64,000 nt of DNA from Orychophragmus violaceus (taxonomy: Eukaryota > Streptophyta > Magnoliopsida > Brassicales > Brassicaceae), in assembly GCA_030180135.1 (NCBI GenBank), contig CM058231.1, positions 21,207,034 to 21,271,033 on the forward strand, read 5' to 3'. The notes under the pieces are model-generated. The model saw nothing but the letters and a program-made list of their open reading frames with translations. It was not told where the DNA came from and ran no database searches. The translations under genes and the position numbers were made by a program. How positions within the stretch are numbered: position 1 is the first letter of the stretch; each line of letters opens with the position of its first letter. Positions 33,096 to 43,692 of the stretch are shown piece by piece.

Positions 33096-36000
33096 ATGAC
33101 TACTACAAGCACACAAAACACGTTCTCGATCCGGTCTGTTCTCGAGAAGGAGAAGCTGACTGGAACGAACTTCCTGACATGGTCAAGGAACTTGAGGCTG
33201 GTCCTCAAGCAGGAGAAGAAGGATTACGTCCTTCGAGATCCCCTCCCCGAGAGGCCTCTTGCCAATGCTGCCAGGACTCTGCACAATGCTTGGGAAAAGC
33301 ATTCGTCAGATGAAAATGATGTTTATTGCCTGATGTTGGTGACAATGACTCCAGAGCTGCAAAAGCAGTTCGAAAGTGTATTGTCTCCAATCGAGATCAT
33401 GGCAAGCCTGAAATCGCTTTTTCAGGAGCAGGCTAGGACCGAGAGGTTCCAGACAGTTAAGAACCTCTTGGACTGTAAGTTGGCTGCGAATGCGGCAGTG
33501 AGTCCTCATGTGTTGAAGATGATGGGTTATCTCGATCATCTTCACAAACTCGACTGCCCAATCAGCCAGGAACTTGCCTGCGACATCATTCTGCAGTCTT
33601 TACCTGCAAGCTATGATCAGTTCATTCTGAACTTTAACATGCATGGCTTGAGTAAGACACTACCTGAGCTTCACGGAATGCTCAAGACTGCAGAGCCCAA
33701 CTTGAAGAAAACCGCCAAGGACCCCAATGTACTTATGGTACAAAAGGGCAAGGGGTTTAAGAAGTCTTCTGCTAAGGATAAGGGAAAGGCCAAGGGTGTC
33801 CAAGTCGTGGACTCAGACACGCCAAAGCCCAAGCCCAAGTCCAAGGCTGGGCCTACTGACATGTGCAGGTTCTGCAAAGAACTGGGGCATTGGAGAAGAG
33901 ATTGCAAGAAATTCCAGGAAGGTCTAAAGGAATTAAAGAAGAAGACTTTCGAGACTTCTTCATCAGGTATTTTTGTTATAGAAGTTAATACAACTACTTC
34001 TGATAATACCTCATGGGTCATGGATACTGGTTGTGGGGCTCATATTTGTACTAATATGCAGGCACTCAGCAACAGTAGAAGGCTGAAGCAAGGACAAGTG
34101 GAACTACGAGTTGGGAATGGAGCGAAAGTTTCAGCACTAGCTGTAGGAACTTACTTGTTGTCTTTACCTTCGGGATTGATTTTAGAACTTAATAATTGTT
34201 ATTTTGTACCTGCTATAAGCAGAAATATTATTTCAATTTCTTTGTTGGATTTGGAAGGTTATGATTTTTCAGTTAAGAATAAATTATGTTCCTTCAATCG
34301 CAACAATTTGTTCTATGGTTCGGCCCCTCTTACGAATGGGCTTTACATACTCGATCAATCCGCGCCAATTTATAACATCAATACAAAACGGTTTAAACCT
34401 AATGAGGAAAACCGAACGTTTCTATGGCATTGTCGTTTAGGGCACATCAGCGAGAAACGCATCAAGAGGCTCCATTCGAATGGACTTCTTGGCTCATTTG
34501 ACTTTGAGTCATGTGAGAAATGCGAATCCTGCATGATGGGCAAAATGACACGGGCCCCCTTTAATAAACCTAACGAGAGGGCCAGTGACTTATTGGGCCT
34601 GATACACACTGATGTGTGTGGCCCAATGTCCACTAATGCAAGAGGAAACTATCAGTACTTCATTACCTTTACTGATGATTTCAGTAGGTATGGATATGTT
34701 TATTTAATGAAACATAAGTCTGAATCTTTTGAGAAGTTCAGAGAATTCCAAAATGAAGTACAGAACCAACTTGGCAAAAGCATTAAGGCTCTTCGGTCCG
34801 ACCGAGGAGGAGAATACTTAAGCCAGGAATTCAGTGATCATCTGAGAGAGTGTGGGATCGTATCCCAACTCACTCCTCCTGGAACACCTCAATGGAACGG
34901 TGTGTCTGAGAGGAGAAATCGAACCTTATTGGATATGGTTCGATCTATGATGAGTCACACAGACCTTCCAATATCCCTTTGGGGATATGCTCTGCTAACA
35001 GCAGTGTTCACACTAAACAGAGCGCCATCAAAAGCAGTAGCAAAGACACCATATGAATTATGGACTGGAGAAACTCCAGTGCTGTCTTATCTAAGAATTT
35101 GGGGTTGTGAAGCCTATGTAAAGAGATTAATCTCAGATAAGCTTACACCAAAATCTGATAAATGCTACTTCATTGGTTATCCACGGGAAACCAAGGCTTA
35201 TTACTTCTATCTACGATCCGAGAACAAGATATTTGTTGCCCGGGATTGTAACTTTCTTGAAAGAGAGTTTCTCTCTAAGAAAGACAGTGGGAGTAAGGTA
35301 CTGCTTGAAGAAATTCAAGATGAACAGGATACTGCTCAACCTAATGAGGAAGAGCAGCAGGAGGATCTACAAGAAATTGTAGAGCCTGAACCTGTAGTAC
35401 CTGAAGTTCGAAGATCCGGGAGGATCCGTCACGAACCCGAGAGATATCAGGGATTCCTCGTGACTGACTGTCATGATCTTTTGATCATTGATGGTGATGA
35501 ACCATCGAACTTCAATCAAGCTATGATGGGCCCAGATTCCTCTAAGTGGCGCAAGGCCACTGATTCCGAAATGGACTCCATGTCGGTCAACCAAGTATTT
35601 TCGTTGGTTGACTTACCCGTTGGTGTAAAAGCCATCGAGTGCAAATGGATCTTCAAGAAGAAGATTGACGTGGATGGAAATGTCCAGATTTATAAAGCCA
35701 GGTTGGTGGCAAAAGGTTTCAGACAAGTTCACGGTGTGGACTACGATGAAACCTATTCACCGGTGGCTATGATGAAATCTATTCGGATTCTACTAGCAAC
35801 TGCAGCTTTTCATGATTATGAAATTTGGCAGATGGACGTGAAAACCGCCTTCCTGAATGGTATTCTGGAAGAGGATGTGTATATGACGCAACCTGACGGT
35901 TACATAGATCCAAAGAATGCTGGGAAAGTATGCAAACTTCATAAATCCATTTATGGATTGAAGCAAGCATCGAGGAGCTGGAATCTTCGTTTTGATGAAG

Positions 36001-37073
36001 CGATCAAGCAATTTGACTTTATCAGAAACGAAGAAGAACAATGCGTGTATAAGAAAACTAGTGGGAGCAAAATCGTTTTTCTTATTCTGTATGTTGATGA
36101 CATACTGCTTCTCGGAAACGACATTCCAATGCTGAAGTCTGTAAAAGACTGGCTTGGAAGTTGTTTTTCCATGAAAGACATGGGTGAAGCCGCATACGTT
36201 CTTGGAATTAGGATCTATCGGGATAGACCTAAGAGGCTGATAGGCTTGTGTCAAGACTCATACATTGACAAAGTCCTACAAAGATTCAGCATGAAAGATT
36301 CCAAGAAGGGCTTCACGCCAATGGTACATGGCACAACGCTAAGCAAGAAGCAGAGCCCTACGTCGGCTGCTGAGCTTGAGCGCATGAAGAATATTCCTTA
36401 TGCATCTGCAATAGGATCTGTCATGTATGCCATGATCTGTACTCGTCCTGATGTTGCTTACGCATTGAGCATGACGAGTAGATACCAGTCAAATCCAGGT
36501 AAAAACCATTGGATTGCCGTAAAGAACATCTTGAAGTATCTAAGACATACTAAGGATAAGTTCTTAGTGTACGGTGGAAGTGATGTGCTTAAAGTCAGTG
36601 GATTCACGGACGCAAGTTTCCAGACAGACACAGATGATTTCCGGTCACAGTCCGGTTATGTCTTTTGTCTGAATGGCGGTGCAGTAAGTTGGAGAAGCTC
36701 CAAGCAGGACACCGTTGCTGATTCCACTACAGAAGCTGAATATATCGCCGCCTCGGAAGCAGCGAAGGAAGCTGTTTGGATACGAAAGTTCATTATGGAA
36801 CTAGGTGTGATACCAGATGCGGCTGAGCCTCTGGCACTGTTTTGTGACAACAATGGTGCTATAGCTCAGGCAAAGGAACCAAGATCACACCAGAAATCCA
36901 AGCATGTTCAAAGAAGATATCACTTGATACGTGACATCATTAATAGAAAGGAAGTCAAGATCAGCCGAGTTCCGACAGATGATAATGTCGCTGATCCGTT
37001 GACAAAGCCACTCCCAAGGCCTAAGCTCGAGTTACTGACTGAAGCTGTAGGCATTAGAAACATTGAAATGTAA
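33096..37073 (+). CDS. D2 Gag-Pol polyprotein (Ty1/copia), intact
   Basis: 1325 uninterrupted residues from the ATG at 33096 to TAA after RNIEM. Domains and catalytic residues are at the same positions as in D1: CCHC at 257-270, protease DTG at 310, integrase HHCC at 445-476 and DD35E at 506/569/605, YVDD at 999, and RNase H with ADPLTKPL at the end. Gag and Pol share one frame, so their ratio must be set by processing or another mechanism. Identical LTRs and an open frame argue for recent activity. Confidence 0.96.
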   Translation: MTTTSTQNTFSIRSVLEKEKLTGTNFLTWSRNLRLVLKQEKKDYVLRDPLPERPLANAARTLHNAWEKHSSDENDVYCLMLVTMTPELQKQFESVLSPIEIMASLKSLFQEQARTERFQTVKNLLDCKLAANAAVSPHVLKMMGYLDHLHKLDCPISQELACDIILQSLPASYDQFILNFNMHGLSKTLPELHGMLKTAEPNLKKTAKDPNVLMVQKGKGFKKSSAKDKGKAKGVQVVDSDTPKPKPKSKAGPTDMCRFCKELGHWRRDCKKFQEGLKELKKKTFETSSSGIFVIEVNTTTSDNTSWVMDTGCGAHICTNMQALSNSRRLKQGQVELRVGNGAKVSALAVGTYLLSLPSGLILELNNCYFVPAISRNIISISLLDLEGYDFSVKNKLCSFNRNNLFYGSAPLTNGLYILDQSAPIYNINTKRFKPNEENRTFLWHCRLGHISEKRIKRLHSNGLLGSFDFESCEKCESCMMGKMTRAPFNKPNERASDLLGLIHTDVCGPMSTNARGNYQYFITFTDDFSRYGYVYLMKHKSESFEKFREFQNEVQNQLGKSIKALRSDRGGEYLSQEFSDHLRECGIVSQLTPPGTPQWNGVSERRNRTLLDMVRSMMSHTDLPISLWGYALLTAVFTLNRAPSKAVAKTPYELWTGETPVLSYLRIWGCEAYVKRLISDKLTPKSDKCYFIGYPRETKAYYFYLRSENKIFVARDCNFLEREFLSKKDSGSKVLLEEIQDEQDTAQPNEEEQQEDLQEIVEPEPVVPEVRRSGRIRHEPERYQGFLVTDCHDLLIIDGDEPSNFNQAMMGPDSSKWRKATDSEMDSMSVNQVFSLVDLPVGVKAIECKWIFKKKIDVDGNVQIYKARLVAKGFRQVHGVDYDETYSPVAMMKSIRILLATAAFHDYEIWQMDVKTAFLNGILEEDVYMTQPDGYIDPKNAGKVCKLHKSIYGLKQASRSWNLRFDEAIKQFDFIRNEEEQCVYKKTSGSKIVFLILYVDDILLLGNDIPMLKSVKDWLGSCFSMKDMGEAAYVLGIRIYRDRPKRLIGLCQDSYIDKVLQRFSMKDSKKGFTPMVHGTTLSKKQSPTSAAELERMKNIPYASAIGSVMYAMICTRPDVAYALSMTSRYQSNPGKNHWIAVKNILKYLRHTKDKFLVYGGSDVLKVSGFTDASFQTDTDDFRSQSGYVFCLNGGAVSWRSSKQDTVADSTTEAEYIAASEAAKEAVWIRKFIMELGVIPDAAEPLALFCDNNGAIAQAKEPRSHQKSKHVQRRYHLIRDIINRKEVKISRVPTDDNVADPLTKPLPRPKLELLTEAVGIRNIEM

Positions 37074-37919
37074 TCTAAATTTGAGTGGGAGTTTTGTGAG
37101 CTTTATTTTAGTTATTTGATATGTTCTTGTAAAACATTATTATTTATGTTTTAATGAAATTATTATTTCAAGATTATTTTAACTGTGATGAAATAATCGT
37201 TCCAAAATGATATGAACCATTTTATAGGTCATCGAAGTAAATGATTTGATCTTGAGTCATCGAAGTCATTTAGCTTGATCATGAGATCCTATATTTGATA
37301 AATGTTTTATATCATCCTGTCCCTAGTCGAAGGTTGTTGAAATTGGAACACCAACAACCGTGTAAGATTGGATTGGTACGTGACTTATGACAAAATCTCA
37401 GTGTGTCATAGATGCTCGGCATCAAAGTCAGTACATAGGTGTATGTTGGGAACATACGACCGGACAAGACCCGCTAATAAGAACTCTTCAGGATATTTAT
37501 ATCTGTGTCATAAGAGATTCTTACTACGACTATAGAGTATAGTCCTTAGACCTGAGTTCGCATGCATGTGACTGCATATGGACTGATGCACTTTGATCAT
37601 TGTCTAACGCTATCGTTCTGCGATAGCTATAAGGACCTTGTTTGGGTACATCATGAAATGAGTAGTTTACAGTGATGGAACAAGATGGGATTTGTCCCTC
37701 CAATATAAATGGAGTGAATATCTCTAGGCCAATCGGAGATTTGAATACTGGAAAACGCATGGCCATGCTCAAACGGACTTTCCCGAGTCGTTTGTATTGT
37801 CAGTATCAAATCAGAGTCCGATGAACAAGATTAGGCTTTATAAGGATGACACTAATCTTGCCTTATGACTAATCGAGATATTGAGACGAAAGGGATTATG
37901 AATACAGAGATTCCAGTTC
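37074..37919 (+). other. D2 3' untranslated region
   Basis: No credible gene. A stretch near 37110-37210 has several ATTATTTCA-like words. Confidence 0.8.
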
Positions 37920-37930
37920 AAGTGGGAGAT
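37920..37930 (+). other. D2 polypurine tract
   Basis: AAGTGGGAGAT directly before the 3' LTR. Confidence 0.82.
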
Positions 37931-38560
37931 TGTTGGAATTGTGTCCAGCAATCTCTGTACTGTCTCTATAACGTAAGAGTATGTCAGTGATCAGACATAA
38001 GTCATACAATGCTGGGGGTCATGATGGCTTGCTAGAGTCCGCTCATGATCTATAAGTCTTGGACTTATTGCCTTTATTGTATGATCCCATATGGGTCACA
38101 CGCTTAAGCTAGCAGGAAATAATGTTGGAACGGCTTAGCAGAAGTACGACAAAAGTGCTAGGCATTTGTCGTATTAAGAGAGAAAAACTAATGGGTCTGA
38201 TTAAATGGAATTTAATCAGATTGGGCCCAAAAGCCCAAAAGGGAAAGAGAAGGCTTTTAAATGACTAAAAGCCAATTCTCTTCTCCCTTAACCCTAACAC
38301 CCAGCCGCGAAACCTCTCTCTCTCTGCGCCTCTCTTCCTTGTGGTCTAGCAGCCAATTTCCGGTGATTGCGTGTGTGAGCCTTTGGAGGATCCATCTCTC
38401 GGTGTATCTCCCTGATCATTGACCTGTTCATCAATTCCGCTGCAAACAAACAGGTAAAAGGTGAGATCATATGTTTCTAAATAAGAACACCTAGATCTAA
38501 TGCATGTTTAGGTTGATATCAATATGAGAATTGAATCAGGATCAACCGAAACTTCCAACA
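37931..38560 (+). repeat. D2 3' LTR (630 bp)
   Basis: Reads as identical to 30773-31402. Confidence 0.94.
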
Positions 38561-38978
38561 AACCGATCCGAGATCGAGGCGATACGCAGCCGGGACGGGC
38601 CATCGGGACGGTGCAGCCGGGACGGACGCTCCACGATCGCCGAGCAATTGGGACGCGACGCACAGCCGGACGCGATCGAGACGACGCGATCGGACGCGAC
38701 ACGACGATCGATCGTGATCGATCGAACGATCCGATCGGATCCAATCCGACCGTCCCGACCGTCCGACCTGCGATCGACCCCGTCCGTCCGACCCATCCTT
38801 CTCGTGGCCGATCACCAAAACCCGAGTCATATAGCTCGGTTTTGTGATCCAATCAATGTGTTTGGAGTTCAATTCTGATTCTTAACTGTTTTATCTTATC
38901 AGTAATTGATTCAAAAACAATTCTAAACAGATTAAACAACCTAAACATGAATCTAAAACAAGAAACCTAAGAACCAAT
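38561..38978 (-). other. D1 untranslated leader, primer-proximal part
   Basis: Noncoding. Positions 38565-38800 are the D1 version of the GC-rich GATCG block. D2 inserted at the edge of this block. Confidence 0.78.
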
Positions 38979-38991
38979 GGCTCTGATACCA
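38979..38991 (-). other. D1 primer-binding site (tRNA-iMet)
   Basis: On the minus strand TGGTATCAGAGCC, one base from the 5' LTR. Confidence 0.88.
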
Positions 38992-38992
38992 C

Positions 38993-39624
38993 TGTTGGAT
39001 TGTTCGGTTGATCCTGATTCAATTCTCATATTGATATCAACCTAAACATGCATCAGATCTAGGTGTTCTTATTTAGAATCATAACATGATCTCACCTTTT
39101 ACCTGTTTGTTGCAGCGGAAGGATTAGAACAGGTCAGAGATCAGATAGATGCACCGAGGGATGAATCCTCCAAAGGTTCACACACGCTTCACAAGGAAAT
39201 GGCTGCTAGACCACGAGGAAACAGAGGCGCAGAGAGAGAGAGGATTCGCGGCTGGGAGGCTTAGGGTTAGGGAGAAGAGACTTGGCTTTTAGTCATTAAA
39301 AGCCTTCTCTTTCCCTTTTGGGCTTTTGGGCCCAATCTGATTAAATCCCATTTAATCAGACCCATTAATCTTTCTCTCTTAGTACGACAAATGCCTAGCA
39401 CTTTTGTCGTACTTCTGCTAAGCCGTTCCATCACATTTTCCTGTTAGCTTAGGCGTGTGACCCATATGGGATCATATAATAAAGGCAATAAGTCCAAGAC
39501 TTATAGATCATGAGCGGACTCTAGCAAGCCATCATGATCCCCAGTATTATATGACTTATGTCTGATCTCGACATACTCTTACTTTCTAGAGACAGTACCG
39601 AGATTACTGGACACAATTCCAACA
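38993..39624 (-). repeat. D1 5' LTR (632 bp)
   Basis: No difference from 24074-24705 was noticed. Followed by the TSD ATAGG. Confidence 0.93.
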
Positions 39625-39750
39625 ATAGGAATTTGTGTTATTTGTGAACTAATGTTTATTTGTGTTGTTGATTGGAGTCAGTAGCAGCGTGTCCCTGGAC
39701 GTATTGTGTGTGGGTGTGTGCATTGGGTGTGAGAGATTGCAGCGAGCAGT

Positions 39751-41280
39751 ATGGGTGAGCGTTGGATGACACGGGCAGAGTATCAGGCTCTGGTGGACCA
39801 GCATCAAGCAGGTCTGAGGGTAGCACAACAGGGACAGTCGCAGGGTTCTCGGATATCAGATCGACCGCCAGTTGTTCCCCGAGTGCATCAGGGAGCGAGA
39901 GCAGCCGCTGTAGATTGGAGGTCGTTACCTGATCCATTACCTCCTTCCCTACAGGACGACGTAGGTACTGCATACCCGACCGCAGGAGTAATGGGATATT
40001 TGTGATTCGCTGATTATGAGTTGTCGCCATTGCCACCTCAGTTTGAGGCACCTATGGTACCACCAGCGATACAGCCGCCGATGCATGAGGCACGTGATGT
40101 GCCATTACCCTTCAGATTACATGAGTCAGATTTCATTCCACTTGGTGGGGAGGACTTTTGGTTGGACCCGTTACACGCAGCTCTCGACATAGACATGGAG
40201 CCGATAGACCCGGAGCAGCATGTGCAGTGGGCGCAGCGCATGGATGAGCAGATGGCGATACTTGGAGACGTTCTTGAGCAGCAGATTGGACCGCATTATC
40301 CGCCAGGATCGCCACAGAGGTCAGGAGCACCATCACCCGATTTCACCAAGCCACTTTCAGCGATGGAGCCAGTATCAGGGGTCGAGCTGATGTCGACGTC
40401 AGGGTCGGATACGCAGTTTGAGTCGGTTACATCACCAGAGGCACCACCGACCGAGCCAGTTGCGTCACCAGAGATTCCACCAGCAGACACGCCAGACTCG
40501 CTACCGCATATGCCTGTATACCGGACGTGTAGCGCCTGCGGAGTTCAGGGCTTCCATTTGTATTGGTGTTCACGACCAGATGATCCGCGCTATCGCGAGA
40601 CGTATCAGCCGGTGCCGAGCCCATATTATTGTCAGGTGTGTGGTATGTACGGTCATCTTGCACCTATTTGTCCGATCGCGGGGCCCGGACCACGTATGTC
40701 AGACGCAGAGCCGCATCGTGCCCCATTGCCTGAGGAGTATAGACCTGGACCGAGTCGCCGAGACACTGAGCTTATTCGGCAGTCAGTTATCCAGCAGCCA
40801 GCTGCGCAGTCACCCGTAGCGCAGCCACCATTAGTGCAGCCACCGAGACCATCGAGGACTTGCAGGAGGTGTGGAGATGAGGGTCATAGAGAATCTGTTT
40901 ATTCCCGTCGGTCCTGTTCTCGTCGGTCCCGCTCAGCGCCAGTCATTTGTCAGACATATGGAATGCAGGGACATCGAGCAGCCGAGTGCTTTCAGGAGCC
41001 TTCTTCGGGGTCTGTTTCCTCCTGTCAGCTATGTGGAGCGACAGATCATCAGGCAGCAGCTTGTTACCGTGGGCCAGGCCCAGCGCCCCTTCCGGTTTGT
41101 CAGCTTTGTGGTCGCAGAGGTCATGTAGCGCAGTTGTGTCCGATGGCAGAGCCGCAACAGGTTGGAGCGCCGACCAGAGATGCACACCCACCACACCCTC
41201 CCGGCGCACCTGCCAGTGGTTACCACAACGAGCCGCGATGTCGTTTATGTTTGGCATTCCGGTCGTGTTGGGGCTGTTAG
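39751..41280 (+). pseudogene. Multi-zinc-knuckle protein of element B, unit 2 (one stop)
   Basis: The frame from ATG 39751 to TAG at 41278-41280 is about 509 codons with one nonsense codon (TGA, 40003-40005) where unit 1 has Val. CCHC-type groups are at about residues 260-273 (spacing C-X2-C-X5-H-X3-C), 294-307, 371-384, 400-413, 425-438 and 450-463, then a Cys-rich tail. Here the third group ends in Tyr instead of Cys and the fourth has Tyr for its second Cys; unit 1 keeps those Cys residues. The N-terminal ~250 residues are Gln/Pro/acidic-rich with no recognised domain. Protease, reverse transcriptase and integrase are absent. Confidence 0.68.
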
Positions 41281-41597
41281 GTTTAGGATAGTTAGGCCAG
41301 GTAAGTTGGGCACTAACTATGTTGTTATTGTGTGTATCTAGATCGGCGATTCTCGCATGTTGTTTCAGACGTCTCCAGGGTATGACGGTGCAGTTTGGGG
41401 TTAGGGTGTTTGACGACGGACGTCTCGTGGTTGTATTTCTGTTTTACTATGTATTTAGAAACCTCGAAACATGTGTGTGTTGTTGTTCTTATGTATGTAT
41501 GCGATGCAGAACTGTTCTACTTATCATTATGGCTTACGCAGTAATTATTTGCATACGTATGATGGTTTTGGATGCAAATGAATTACCATGTGAAGTC

Positions 41598-42230
41598 TGT
41601 TGGAATTATGTCCAGTAATCTCTGTACTGTCTCTAGAAAGTAAGAGTATGTCAATGATCAGACATAAGTCATATAATACTGGGGGTCATGATGGCTTGCT
41701 AGAGTCCGCTCATGATCTATAAGTCTTGGATTTATTGCCTTTATTATATGATCCCATATGGGTCACACGCCTAAGCTAACAGGAAACTATGAGGGAACGG
41801 TTCAGCAGAAGTACGGTAAAAGTGCTAGGCATTTACTATACTTAGAGAGATTAAAGGGCCTGATTAAATCTAAGGGATTTAATCAGACTGGGAATTGGGC
41901 CCAAAAGCCCAAAAGAACTAGACAAGGGTTTTATGATTAAAACTTGACCTAGCTTTCTTTTCTCCCTAACACTCTGCGCCTCCCATCTCTCTCTCTGCGA
42001 CTTCTCCCAGCCGGTCTAGCAGCCTCTCTCCTGTTAGTGTGCGTGTGTGAGCCTTTGGAGGAACAACCTCTTGGTGGTTCTGCTGATCTCTGACTGATAC
42101 CTCTCTCTTCCGCTGCATAACAAGGTATTTCGAGATCTCTTTATGATTCTGCAAGAGAACCTAGATCCAATCTGTTTAGTAGAGTTTAATCTGAAGAATT
42201 AAACCAGGACAAACACTAAACAATCCTTCA
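41598..42230 (+). repeat. D3 5' LTR (633 bp)
   Basis: It runs TGTTGGAATTATGTCC to AACAATCCTTCA. Confidence 0.92.
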
Positions 42231-42231
42231 G

Positions 42232-42244
42232 TGGTATCAGAGCC
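42232..42244 (+). other. D3 primer-binding site (tRNA-iMet)
   Basis: TGGTATCAGAGCC, one base after the LTR. Confidence 0.87.
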
Positions 42245-43692
42245 ATTGGTTCTATTAGGATTTCTTGTTAGAATCATGTTTAGGTTGTTTAGAAGTGTTT
42301 GAATCAATCTATGCTTGAAATTGATAAGAAAACACTTAAGAAACAAAAGAATTAAAACCCTAAACTAAACCGAATGAACCGATCGATTTGGATCGGTATG
42401 CGTCGGAGCGTCGGATCGGTACATGACGCACGGACCGATCTTGGATCGTGTCGCGTGGTCATTCCGATCAGCGATGAAGCGCGAGAGAGATGGACCGCCT
42501 GCATCATGCGATCGCGTCCCGCTCTCGTCCCGATCGCACGACCCGAGCCGTCCCGTGCCATCCCGATCGCGTGATGCTTGCATCGCGTGATGATTGCGGC
42601 TGTCCCGATCGTTTAGATCTTGGGCGTGATCGGTTCACGTGACCAATCATTCGGTTCGGTTTGGTTTGTGGTTCGGTTTAAAATAATTAAAAACTAATCG
42701 TTACGGTTTACAGACTTAATAATATTTATTAAATCTGGTTAAACCGTGATAAGAAATCCAATGTCGAAATAAAATTGGATTTAGTGCCTAAACCAGTGGT
42801 TTTCTAATTTGATTTGGTTGGACCAAATAAATTGAGAAAATCCGGTTTAGTAAATAACCGGTTAACAATTGTGGTTATCGTAGTAATTAATCTTGGTTAG
42901 ACCAATTTTAATGAACCAGACCGGTTATGTCATTTAATTGGGCAATTGGGTTATGTCTTGGACATAGACCAATTCTTGGGCCTTGGGCCAAGAAGTTAAA
43001 ACAATTGGGCCAGTTATTTGAGTCTTTTCTTCAGATTTATTTTAAAATTCATTTAATAATTAAAATTTGATTTTAAAATTAATCAGTTTCCAAATTTTCA
43101 AATTAGAAAGTTTCTTAGAATAGAAGTTTCTAGATTTGCATGTTTTGGATATTTAGGAAATTTCTATAGTTAGAAAGTTTCCAATTTTAGGAAGTTTCCA
43201 ATTATGAAAGTTTCCAAAAATAGTAGGTTTCCAAAAATGGAAAGTTTCCAAAAATAGTAATCCTCTATTTTGGAATGAAATTTTAAGAAAACCTATAAAC
43301 CCCAAATAATATCAAGCGTTGGATGTCTTGTCCAGTCTATGTCAGCTGTTGAAACCCATTCAATCGTCCCAGACATTAGTGATTACATGACTGTATAGTC
43401 TGGTTTTCTTGACTGGGTCATCGGGAGTCCCGGACCTTGAAACATCAGAGTGGATTGGGCCTCGGGCCCAGATTCACAACCAAGAGTTATATCACGGATA
43501 TAATTAGCCGAAATAGGGCTTACCAATATAAGCTAAGGTTGGGTGACGGCCAGTGGCCCACTTTGATCTTAGTTATATGTGGATCTTGGAATCATTATAT
43601 TTTTTTGAGGGTAACTAATGTTATGGAATATAATGCGAGTTTACTCATATTGAACATATAAACTAAAATCCTTTTTATCTTAAATTTCAGCA
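42245..43692 (+). other. D3 untranslated leader
   Basis: Noncoding. The GC-rich GATCG block at about 42370-42630 differs strongly from those of D1 and D2. The GAAAGTTTCC repeats are at 43090-43270. A segment of the D2 leader near 32660-32745 is missing at about 43360. Confidence 0.72.

Larger units (their letters stand above)
30773..38560 (+). mobile_element. Element D2: Ty1/copia retrotransposon, plus strand, apparently complete
   Basis: 630-bp LTRs at 30773-31402 and 37931-38560 that read as identical, TSD AACCG at 30768-30772 and 38561-38565, an iMet primer site, a 1.7-kb leader, an intact 1325-residue Gag-Pol and a polypurine tract. Everything needed for autonomous transposition appears present. 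It interrupts the leader of D1 in opposite orientation. Confidence 0.95.
24074..39624 (-). mobile_element. Element D1: Ty1/copia retrotransposon, minus strand, split by D2
   Basis: LTRs at 38993-39624 (5') and 24074-24705 (3'), both 632 bp, with no difference noticed between them. TSD ATAGG is at 24069-24073 and 39625-39629. It carries an iMet primer site, a long leader, an intact Gag-Pol and a polypurine tract. D2 inserted into the leader. The flanking B internal sequence rejoins cleanly and matches unit 1 near 5470. Confidence 0.93.

Noticed and set aside
24074..39624. A single complex element with two pol genes
   Set aside because: Separate LTR pairs and separate duplications (ATAGG and AACCG) show D2 inserted into D1.
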